Source: an uncultured Christensenella sp. (GTDB lineage: Bacteria; Bacillota; Clostridia; Christensenellales; Borkfalkiaceae). From it: a stretch of 64,000 nucleotides of DNA. Position numbers and translations under genes: made by a program. The first letter of the stretch is position 1. Each line of letters begins with the position of its first letter. Below, piece after piece: positions 44,935 through 51,474 of the stretch. Under the pieces are notes generated by a model. The model searched no databases and was not told the DNA's origin. It saw only the letters and a list, made by a program, of their open reading frames with translations. The stretch is from NCBI GenBank assembly GCA_910578145.1, contig CAJTPJ010000005.1, positions 19,127 through 83,126 on the forward strand, in the 5' to 3' direction.

Positions 44935-45850
44935 ACAAACTATAACCGCGCGGGAAAATTTTGCCCGCGCAGACGTTTTTTTAAGCGAAAATTTACAAGG
45001 TTACACCCGCTCGTCGGTTAAAAAACTTTTCCAAAACGGCTTGGTTACGGCAAACGGCAAACCCCTTAAACCCTCGCAGGAAATTTCTGCGTTAACGCAG
45101 GTTGAGGTAACGTTGCCCGACGCGGTGGAGTACTCCGCCAAGCCCGAAAACATTCCGCTTGATATCGTGTACGAGGACGCGGATATAGCGGTTGTAAACA
45201 AGCCTCAGGGAATGACCGTGCATATGGGCAACGGCAACGTTGACGGCACGCTGGTAAACGCGCTTTTATACCGCCTTGACAATTTAAGCGGCATAAACGG
45301 CGTAATACGTCCGGGCATAGTGCACCGCATAGACAAGGACACTTCGGGGCTTTTGGTAGTAGCCAAAAACGACGCCGCGCATTTAAGCCTTTCGTTGCAG
45401 ATAGAGCAAAAAACCTGCAAACGCACTTACCTCGCGCTGTTGGAAGGCAACTTAAAAACGGATAGCGGCACGGTAACCACTTACATAGGCAGGGACCCTT
45501 CTGACAGGATAAAAATGGCGGTGGTGCCCCCCGAAAAAGGCAAGCTGGCAATAACCGATTACACCGTGTTAACGCGGTATATACAGGGGTATACGCTTTG
45601 TCGGTTCGACTTAAAAACGGGCAGAACGCACCAGATACGCGTGCACGCAAAATACCTTGCGCACCCCGTAGTCGGCGACCCTGTTTACGGGCTTAAAAAG
45701 CAAAAATTCAAACTTAACGGACAACTTCTGCACGCGTGGCGCCTAACCTTAAAACACCCTGTCACGGGCGAAGAAATGACGTTTGAAGCGCCTTTGCCCG
45801 ACTATTTCACGGGCGTATTAAACAAATTAACCGAAAAAGTTGCAAATTAA
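44927..45850 (+). CDS. RluA/RluD-family RNA pseudouridine synthase
   Basis: A 307-residue enzyme with an N-terminal S4 RNA-binding domain (VKKLFQNGLVTANGKPLKP) and the catalytic GIVHRIDKDTSGLLVVAK motif with its Asp. The GRTHQIRVHAKYL motif lies near residue 230. It isomerises uridine in structured RNA, probably 23S rRNA as RluD does. It is encoded directly after lspA, an order frequent in Bacillota. Confidence 0.92.
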   Translation: MNKQTITARENFARADVFLSENLQGYTRSSVKKLFQNGLVTANGKPLKPSQEISALTQVEVTLPDAVEYSAKPENIPLDIVYEDADIAVVNKPQGMTVHMGNGNVDGTLVNALLYRLDNLSGINGVIRPGIVHRIDKDTSGLLVVAKNDAAHLSLSLQIEQKTCKRTYLALLEGNLKTDSGTVTTYIGRDPSDRIKMAVVPPEKGKLAITDYTVLTRYIQGYTLCRFDLKTGRTHQIRVHAKYLAHPVVGDPVYGLKKQKFKLNGQLLHAWRLTLKHPVTGEEMTFEAPLPDYFTGVLNKLTEKVAN

Positions 45851-45869
45851 GCGGATTTTCTGATATAAT
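45840..45869 (+). promoter_or_regulatory. Promoter of the small membrane protein gene
   Basis: TTGCAA (45840-45845), 18-bp spacer, TATAAT (45864-45869). Confidence 0.75.
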
Positions 45870-45901
45870 ATCCGCGTAAACGTAATTTAAGGAGAATAAT
45901 T

Positions 45902-46264
45902 ATGGCAAGAACAAAAAAAACCAAAAAAACCACGACTACAACAACCACGTCAACCCGTTCCACGGTTAACCTGTGCGCGTTTTGCGCAATGGTAATAGCC
46001 GCGTTTATGTACGTTTTCAGCGGCATAATTAACATTTTGCTCAGTTGCGTGGATTCTATCGGCGCCAGCAAATCGGCGGGAGCGCTCCGCTCGCTTGTCA
46101 GCATAGGCAACTTCATCGGCAGCGTAGCGCTTATAATCGCCATCGCCCTGCCCGCATATGCTTTCGTAAGAGGCAGAAACAGAAATTGGAAAGTATGCTA
46201 TTGGATAGCGCTGGTATTTTTCGCGTTTGGCGTAGTGCTGGGAATGATTGGCGGAATTTTATAA
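45902..46264 (+). CDS. Small membrane protein with Thr-rich N-terminus
   Basis: A 120-residue protein with a Lys/Thr-rich cytosolic head (TKKTKKTTTTTTTSTRST) and three hydrophobic segments (about 24-48, 68-88, 98-118). It has no catalytic motif and was not recognised. AAGGAG stands upstream of ATG 45902. Probably co-transcribed with the following gene. Confidence 0.7.
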   Translation: MARTKKTKKTTTTTTTSTRSTVNLCAFCAMVIAAFMYVFSGIINILLSCVDSIGASKSAGALRSLVSIGNFIGSVALIIAIALPAYAFVRGRNRNWKVCYWIALVFFAFGVVLGMIGGIL

Positions 46265-46281
46265 TTCAAAAGGTACGGGCG

Positions 46282-47418
46282 ATGTCTGATTTTGAAGAAT
46301 TACTAAAAAAGATTGATTTGTCAGACGACTACGAAGAAAATTCTATGATTTTAGACCTGTTGGTGCAAACTATAAAAAGTTCGCCCGACGAGGTTAGCGC
46401 GGAGGACGGCGCGGTTATAAAAAACTTCGTTTTCGACGAAATGCAAAAACTAACGGCGCTTATCCCCGCAGCGCAACCGTACAAGCAAAAAGACCTGCTT
46501 TTCGAGTATTACGCGCGGCTAATCGCGCTTGTTTCGCTGGTTTCCGACAAGGCGCAACTTAGCGACGGCGACTGCGAAATTATCCAAACTCTTAACGGCA
46601 TAGTCAGTTCCGAGCGAGTGGTTGAAAACGCCGTAAACGACGTGTTTGCTCACGAAATAGTGCTAAAAGAAGATATAGCGGTGGTTGTGGAAACGCTTAA
46701 AAATTTAACCGACGAATATCAGCGCGGCGAATTTTTTAACGTATTGCTACATAATAGTGAAAAGTTTTCAAAGGTATCCGACGGCGCCAAAACCGCGCTT
46801 GCCGCGTATACCGCAAGCGAAATTGACAGATTTATCGCCGAAGGTCTTACCGAGGACAAAATTAACGCGCTTGAAATAGCCGTGGACGTAGCCAAACACT
46901 ATTTAAACGAAAAACTTGCCCAAGCGCTTACCCGCGTATTGTCGCTTGAAAACAACGGCGTGCGCCTGTTTGCCACCGAAACGCTGTTAAGATGCGGCTA
47001 CGGCGTTCCCCAAACCGTAATAGACGAAATTGCGCACGACTTGCGCTACGCGTATTTGCTTTTGTATACGTTGGCGGAAGCGGGCAAGCCCGAGCTGTTT
47101 CCCGAAGAGCTTGAAAACGACGAGTACATAGCCAAAAGCGATATGGTGCAGTGGCTTGCGTACCCTACCGAGCTTAACGGCGTGCCCGAGGAAATAGAGC
47201 TTATAGGCACGGCAAAGCATAAGAAGGAAATTTTTCATATATTCAAATACAAATCCCACAGCGACAACCTAACCGACGAGCTTAAAGGCGAGTGGCTTAT
47301 AGGCTGGTCGTCAACCGAAGGCGGCACTTTCAGCGAGTTTGATTTGCTTAAAAATTACGAAAAAGACACGCCCGAAAAAACCGTTAAAAACATAATGAAA
47401 CAGCTTATAATAGGCTAA
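46282..47418 (+). CDS. Soluble helical protein of unknown function
   Basis: A 378-residue, acidic, mostly helical protein with no recognised domain. The repeated pattern of helices (MQKLTALIPAAQPYKQKDLL, ALTRVLSLENNGVRLFATE) would fit a HEAT-like array, but this is a guess. The C-terminal part (FHIFKYKSHSDNLTDELKGE, LIGWSSTEGG) looks like a separate compact domain. ATG 46282 was chosen; an in-frame start at 46045 would overlap the membrane protein gene in another frame and give a non-biological Arg-rich extension. Confidence 0.65.
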   Translation: MSDFEELLKKIDLSDDYEENSMILDLLVQTIKSSPDEVSAEDGAVIKNFVFDEMQKLTALIPAAQPYKQKDLLFEYYARLIALVSLVSDKAQLSDGDCEIIQTLNGIVSSERVVENAVNDVFAHEIVLKEDIAVVVETLKNLTDEYQRGEFFNVLLHNSEKFSKVSDGAKTALAAYTASEIDRFIAEGLTEDKINALEIAVDVAKHYLNEKLAQALTRVLSLENNGVRLFATETLLRCGYGVPQTVIDEIAHDLRYAYLLLYTLAEAGKPELFPEELENDEYIAKSDMVQWLAYPTELNGVPEEIELIGTAKHKKEIFHIFKYKSHSDNLTDELKGEWLIGWSSTEGGTFSEFDLLKNYEKDTPEKTVKNIMKQLIIG

Positions 47419-47436
47419 GCGGCATACAAAAAAACA

Positions 47437-47472
47437 CCCCCCTGCATAAAATGGAATGCAGGGGGGATTTTA
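47437..47472 (+). terminator. Terminator that also covers a ribosome binding site
   Basis: CCCCCCTGCAT (47437-47447) pairs perfectly with ATGCAGGGGGG (47456-47466) around an 8-nt loop, followed by ATTTTAT. The GGGGGG of the right arm is the ribosome binding site of the glycosyltransferase gene. Confidence 0.8.
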
Positions 47473-47473
47473 T

Positions 47474-48550
47474 ATGTCGCTAAGCGTATGCCTGATAGTA
47501 AAAAACGAAGAAGCAACCATAAGCCGCTGCCTAAATTGCGCGGCGAAATTTGCCGACCAAATAATAGTGGTAGACACCGGCTCGACGGACGGCACCGTGG
47601 AAGAGGTTAAAAAATTTACTAATGAAATTTACTTTTTCGATTGGTGCGACGACTTTTCCGCCGCCCGCAATTTCGCGTTTGAAAAGGCGGATAAAGACTA
47701 CGTAATGTGGCTTGACGCCGACGATATAGTCACTGACGAAAACTGCGCCGAAATTAAAAAGCTGGTTAAAACGGGCGGGTTTGATATGGCGTTTTTGCAG
47801 TATGCGGCGGCGTTTGACGGCGACAAACCCACTTTCGTTTACTACCGCGAGCGCATATTCCGCCGCGCCAAAAATTACCGCTTTTGCGGCGCCGTGCACG
47901 AGGCGGTTAAACCCGACGGTAAAATAGTATATTCAGAGGCGGCAATTTACCATAAAAAGGTAAAATCAAGCCAGCCTTTCCGCAACCTTTTAATATACCA
48001 AAAACAAATTGCCCGCGGTATATGCCTTGACGAACGCTCTTTATTCTACTACGGGCGCGAGTTGTTGTTTAACGGAATGATAATAGAAGGCACGGCGGTG
48101 TTAGAAAAGTTTTTGTCCGGCGGCGGCTGGGTGGAAAACGAAATTGAAGCCTGCATAAACCTGTGCAAGGCGTACCGCACGCTTGGAAACGAAAAAAAAT
48201 CGCTTGAATTTTTGCTGAAATCCTTTACCTACGCGCCGCCCCGCAGTGAAGCGTGCTGTATTTTGGGCGACTACTTTTTTGAGAAAAACGCCGTTAACTC
48301 CGCCATATATTGGTACCAATTAGCTTTAACGCAGTCGGGCGGGCTTAAAGAGGGCGGCTTTTTCAACGCGGATTACAGCGGTTATATCCCCAATATCCAA
48401 CTTTGCGTGTTATACGATAAATTGGGCGATTACGCCCGCGCAAACGCGTATAACGAGGCGGCGGGCAAATACCGCCCCGAAAGCCAAAGCTATAAACAAA
48501 ATAAAATATATTTTGCAAGCAGATTACAGCCCGCTACGGGCGGCGGTTAA
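47474..48550 (+). CDS. Family 2 glycosyltransferase with C-terminal helical repeats
   Basis: A 358-residue GT-A fold enzyme. LSVCLIVKNEEATISRCL opens the nucleotide-binding domain, VVDTGSTDGTVEEV follows, and MWLDADDIV holds the metal-binding DxD. The C-terminal half (about 200-350) has TPR-like helical repeats (LGNEKKSLEFLLKSF, LGDYARANAYNEAAG). Such SunS-like enzymes glycosylate proteins or peptides. A surface protein nearby, including the DGR target, could be its substrate, but only proximity supports this. ATG 47474 was chosen over 47456, which lies in the hairpin. Confidence 0.85.
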   Translation: MSLSVCLIVKNEEATISRCLNCAAKFADQIIVVDTGSTDGTVEEVKKFTNEIYFFDWCDDFSAARNFAFEKADKDYVMWLDADDIVTDENCAEIKKLVKTGGFDMAFLQYAAAFDGDKPTFVYYRERIFRRAKNYRFCGAVHEAVKPDGKIVYSEAAIYHKKVKSSQPFRNLLIYQKQIARGICLDERSLFYYGRELLFNGMIIEGTAVLEKFLSGGGWVENEIEACINLCKAYRTLGNEKKSLEFLLKSFTYAPPRSEACCILGDYFFEKNAVNSAIYWYQLALTQSGGLKEGGFFNADYSGYIPNIQLCVLYDKLGDYARANAYNEAAGKYRPESQSYKQNKIYFASRLQPATGGG

Positions 48551-48579
48551 TTGACAATTTATGGAAAATTAGCTACAAT
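48551..48579 (+). promoter_or_regulatory. Promoter of the DGR operon
   Basis: TTGACA (48551-48556), 17-bp spacer, TACAAT (48574-48579), directly after the glycosyltransferase stop. Confidence 0.85.
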
Positions 48580-48615
48580 GTAAAGTACCACGTTATTTAT
48601 TGGACTTTTTTTAAA

Positions 48616-49707
48616 ATGATAGAACTAACCTACGACGACGTGTTTTCTTACGAATCGCTGTATTCGGCGCATATGCGCGGTCGCTTAGCCAAACGCGACA
48701 AGAAACCGCTTGTCAACTTTGAAATGGAAATGACGTCTAACATATACGGCGTTTATAGAAAGTTAAACGAAGGCTCGTTTAAAATCCGCGGTTACAGCCA
48801 CTTTACCGTGTACGAGCCCAAAAAGCGCGAAATACAAACGCTGCACTACGCCGACCGTGTAGTGCAACACGTGCTGTGCGACGAAGTGCTTGCGCCGTAC
48901 TTTACCAAACGCGCCATAATAGACAATACCGTGTGCCAAAAAGGCAAGGGAAGCCACTTCGGGCTGCAAAGGTTTGAAGAAAAGCTGCGCAAATTCACCC
49001 GCGAAAACGGCGACGGCGGCTACGTTTTAAAGTGCGACATATTAAAGTATTTCCCCTCAATCCCGCACGAAAAATTAAAGGACATATTTTGCACCCAAAT
49101 CCGCGACGCGCGCCTTAAAAACCTGCTTGCGCACGTTATAGACAGCTACCATACCGACGCGGATTACCTGTCCAAATACGATATAAACCCGCTTACGCCG
49201 GACTTAAAACAAACGGGGCGCGGTGTGCCGATAGGCAACCAAACCAGCCAGATATTCGGTATGTTTTTTTTAAACGAGGTGGACAGGCTGGTAAAGGAAA
49301 AGTTGCGCGTAAAAATTTACGCAAGGTATATGGACGACTTTGTGCTTGTGCATAAAGACAAAGCGTTTTTGCGTAAAGCGCTTGAAGAAATAACGCGCGT
49401 AGTAGAAAAATTAGGTTTAAAATTCAACGGTAAAACGCAGATATTTCCGCTTAAAAACGGCGTAACCTTTTTAGGTTTCCGCTATCGGGTAACCCCAACG
49501 GGCAAAATTATGAAAACTGTAAAGAAAAAAACAAAAAAACGTTTAAGATGGCGTGCCCGATTGTTGAAAAAAGCGCGAATAGAAGGTATAATAGAAGGGG
49601 AAAGGGTAAGGCAGTCGCTGGCGGCGTTTCACGGTCACTTGAAACACGCGCAAAGCTACAAGCTGGAAAACGAACTAAAAGAAAAATTAAAAGACTACAC
49701 GCTATGA
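48616..49707 (+). CDS. DGR reverse transcriptase
   Basis: A 363-residue reverse transcriptase that copies the TR transcript with errors at adenines. The palm motif is ARYMDDFVLV (YMDD at residues 238-241), the first palm Asp is in LKCDILKYFPSIP, and the DGR-type motif is IGNQTSQ at residues 206-212, where most other RTs have a QGxxxSP form. The thumb begins near FLGFRYRVTPTGK. There is no maturase or endonuclease domain, as in other DGR RTs. ATG 48616 lacks a good ribosome binding site. It overlaps the Avd gene (ATGA). Confidence 0.95.
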   Translation: MIELTYDDVFSYESLYSAHMRGRLAKRDKKPLVNFEMEMTSNIYGVYRKLNEGSFKIRGYSHFTVYEPKKREIQTLHYADRVVQHVLCDEVLAPYFTKRAIIDNTVCQKGKGSHFGLQRFEEKLRKFTRENGDGGYVLKCDILKYFPSIPHEKLKDIFCTQIRDARLKNLLAHVIDSYHTDADYLSKYDINPLTPDLKQTGRGVPIGNQTSQIFGMFFLNEVDRLVKEKLRVKIYARYMDDFVLVHKDKAFLRKALEEITRVVEKLGLKFNGKTQIFPLKNGVTFLGFRYRVTPTGKIMKTVKKKTKKRLRWRARLLKKARIEGIIEGERVRQSLAAFHGHLKHAQSYKLENELKEKLKDYTL

Positions 49708-50228
49708 AAAATTGCCAACAAATTACATTAGACGAAATCGAATTGGAAATATTAAAAGAATTGGGCTCGCCCGAAGCGTTTGGGTTAGAAGCTCCGCCCG
49801 TTGAAAGCGAAATAAGCGATGACGAAGCGGCGCACGCTTCGCGCAAGCCTTATAGAATAAACGATTTCGATTGCCCGCGCGACAAAGAAATGGCGGTGTT
49901 CACACACGCAAAAAAGTTAGGCGAATACATATTTGTAATAACCGAAAAATCCCCCAAAAAATACAGGTGGAGCATAATAACAAGGTTGCAAAACTGCTCG
50001 GTAGAAGTGGTGGAGTACCTATACCGCGCCAATTTCGAGCGGGATAAAGAACCGCGCATTGTCTTTCAAAAACGCGCGGCAACCGCCCTTAAACTTTTGG
50101 ATTTTTATTCTGAAACGGCGCGCAAAAAACGCGCTATAACAATTAAGCAAATGGGCGTAATCGCACGGCAGATATCCGAAACCGAGCGCCTTTTAAGCGG
50201 CTGGGTAAAAAGCACCCGCAACAAATAA
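49704..50228 (+). CDS. avd: Avd-like four-helix bundle protein with N-terminal extension
   Basis: A 174-residue protein. Residues about 70-172 match the four-helix DGR accessory protein (Avd): FTHAKKLGEYIFVITEKSPK, YRWSIITRLQNCSVEVVEYL, KRAATALKLLDFYSETARKK and ISETERLLSGWVKS. Avd binds the RT and the TR RNA and is needed for mutagenic retrohoming. The first 65 or so residues (LDEIELEILKELGSPEAFGL and an acidic linker) are an extension I do not know from ordinary Avd proteins. It is translationally coupled to the RT by a 4-bp overlap. Confidence 0.88.
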   Translation: MKNCQQITLDEIELEILKELGSPEAFGLEAPPVESEISDDEAAHASRKPYRINDFDCPRDKEMAVFTHAKKLGEYIFVITEKSPKKYRWSIITRLQNCSVEVVEYLYRANFERDKEPRIVFQKRAATALKLLDFYSETARKKRAITIKQMGVIARQISETERLLSGWVKSTRNK

Positions 50229-50332
50229 TTTTTCCGCCGCAACAGGCGGCGCAACGCAACTAAATTAAAAACCTTATTTTATACCACCACGAAAAACCAC
50301 CACTAAATATAAGGACTAAACACAAAGGCAAA

Positions 50333-50620
50333 ATGATGGAAAAGAAATATTACGTTTATATTTTGGCAAACAAATCAAATATGGTGCTATATATAGGCGT
50401 TACAAACGATTTAACCCAGCGCATAACCCACAAAAAAAAGGGCTTTGTAGCAAACTTTGTAAACCAATTTGGCATAAACAGATTAATTTATGCCGAAAAG
50501 TTTGACAAAAAGAAATACGCCCTGCAAAGGGCAAACGAAATTTGCGGCTGGTCGCGCGCTAAAAAAGATTGGCTTATTTCCGAGGTAAACCCTTGTTTTA
50601 ACGAAATAGAGCCCTTTTAA
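50333..50620 (+). CDS. GIY-YIG-like nuclease family protein, altered active site
   Basis: A 95-residue single-domain protein of the small GIY-YIG family. YYVYILANKSNMVLYIGVTN holds the two strands and the core, followed by the conserved Arg in LTQRITH. The usual AIxREKQIKGWSRxKK segment reads ALQRANEICGWSRAKK here, so the metal-binding Glu position is Ala, with a Glu two residues later. Activity is therefore uncertain. It lies between avd and the TR. Two adjacent ATG codons (50333, 50336) are possible starts after AAAGG. Confidence 0.8.
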   Translation: MMEKKYYVYILANKSNMVLYIGVTNDLTQRITHKKKGFVANFVNQFGINRLIYAEKFDKKKYALQRANEICGWSRAKKDWLISEVNPCFNEIEPF

Positions 50621-50793
50621 TAAAGCATAGTAGGGGGTTAACGCCTTTGCAAAGCTAAAAAGCTATAAAAAACAATTTAATATTTGGAAAGTGCGGCATA
50701 TATCGGCGTGTACGGAAAATACTTTAATTTTGGGCAGCAGATATATAGCGGATATATGCCGTTTAACTTTTGGGGCGATTGCTCGCATTAGCG

Positions 50794-50911
50794 GCTGGTT
50801 GCGTTCCGGCAACAACAATAATTCTAACAATGCGTACTATTTGAACGCGGACGGTAGCAACAACAATAACAACAACACTACTAATACCTACGCCGTGCGG
50901 CCCGTGCTTCA
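50794..50911 (+). repeat. DGR template repeat (TR)
   Basis: 118 bp paired with the VR at 52385-52502. The diversifiable part (50811-50876) is rich in AAC/AAT codons: thirteen asparagine-type AAY codons in the register of the target frame. TR/VR differences fall at 50814, 50817, 50818, 50820, 50821, 50829, 50830, 50844, 50860, 50869 and 50874, all adenines in the TR, plus T 50905 (C in the VR). Confidence 0.97.
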
Positions 50912-51156
50912 CTCACTTACTACAAAAGATTAAGTAAGTTTTTCCCGTATTCTGTGTTGAACTTAACACAGGGCAGTTTAGTTTAGAGATGAAGGGAGCA
51001 TTCGTCCCGCCCGACCCTTAAAAGGTGACGGCGAACCTTACTCAACCTCGACCTAACGGATTTTGCTTAAATGCATAACTTTTAGGAAGTTAGCTTGTTT
51101 ACAAGCGGTTGAGTACTTTTTTGCAAAAAAACGCCGAAAAAGCGCAAATATATAGC

Positions 51157-51184
51157 AAAAAAGCCCCTTTTCGGGGCTTTTTTT
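51157..51184. terminator. Bidirectional terminator between TR RNA and the invertible promoter
   Basis: AAGCCCC/GGGGCTT stem with A-run before and T-run after, so it can act on both strands. On the plus strand it ends the TR transcript; on the minus strand it would stop transcription from the promoter segment if inverted. Confidence 0.9.
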
Positions 51185-51194
51185 AGTGTTAAAA

Positions 51195-51249
51195 ATTAAC
51201 AAAATCAAAAATATTTTGTTCATCTATTATACTAATAGATGAACAAAAT
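51195..51249. repeat. Left 55-bp inverted repeat of the promoter switch
   Basis: Reverse complement of 51380-51434 at 53 of 55 positions. Its inner 37 bp (51213-51249) is itself a perfect dyad with 17-bp arms around TAC, as expected of a recombinase-binding site. The outer 18 bp are AT rich. Confidence 0.93.
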
Positions 51250-51342
51250 TTTGACAGAAGTGTCGAAAAATGTTAGTTTTTACAAAAAATTAGTGAAAAA
51301 GTAACAACTTTGTAAAAGAATTACAATAATAAGGTATTTTTA

Positions 51343-51371
51343 TTGACAAAAATAACATAGTGTGATAGTAT
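51343..51371 (+). promoter_or_regulatory. Promoter of the DGR target, inside the invertible segment
   Basis: TTGACA (51343-51348), 17-bp spacer, TAGTAT (51366-51371), pointing to the target gene in the orientation seen. It lies in the 130-bp segment (51250-51379) between the two inverted repeats, so inversion would turn it away from the gene. Confidence 0.8.
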
Positions 51372-51379
51372 ACAGGTGT

Positions 51380-51434
51380 ATTTTGTTCATCTAATAGTAT
51401 AATTGATGAACAAAATATTTTTGATTTTGTTAAT
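51380..51434. repeat. Right 55-bp inverted repeat of the promoter switch
   Basis: Partner of 51195-51249 with two mismatches, both inside the dyad. The central 9 bp (ATTATACTA when read in the left-arm orientation) is identical in both arms, which a crossover region needs. The transcript leader of the target would include this dyad as a hairpin. Confidence 0.93.
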
Positions 51435-51474
51435 TTGCAACAGCAAAAAAGCTAAAAACAGAGGTGTTTTTACT

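Larger units (their letters stand above)
50640..51184 (+). ncRNA. DGR template transcript (TR RNA with structured 3' part)
   Basis: The stretch from the GIY-YIG gene to the terminator at 51,184 has no credible gene. It contains, in order: an 11-bp inverted repeat CGGCATATATC/GATATATGCCG (50694-50704 with 50751-50761); the TR; hairpin arms ACTTAC/GTAAGT just after it; CTGTGTT/AACACAG with a 6-nt loop; a long-range ACTCAACC/GGTTGAGT pairing; GCTTGT/ACAAGC inside that; and a terminator. DGR RTs need such a structured region after the TR for priming. The 5' end is approximate and no dedicated promoter was identified; it may be processed from the RT operon. Confidence 0.8.

Noticed and set aside
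46045..46281. N-terminal extension of the helical unknown protein
   Set aside because: It overlaps the small membrane protein gene in another frame and has an Arg/Gln-rich non-biological composition; ATG 46282 fits better.
50691..50933. Open frame of 80 codons covering the template repeat
   Set aside because: It exists because the TR preserves the reading register of the target gene. It has no ribosome binding site, and its asparagine runs are the diversifiable codons, so it is a non-coding template.
51251..51270. TTGACA with GACA/TGTC dyad as a second promoter for the target
   Set aside because: No -10 element stands at the right distance; it may be an operator but nothing supports a promoter.
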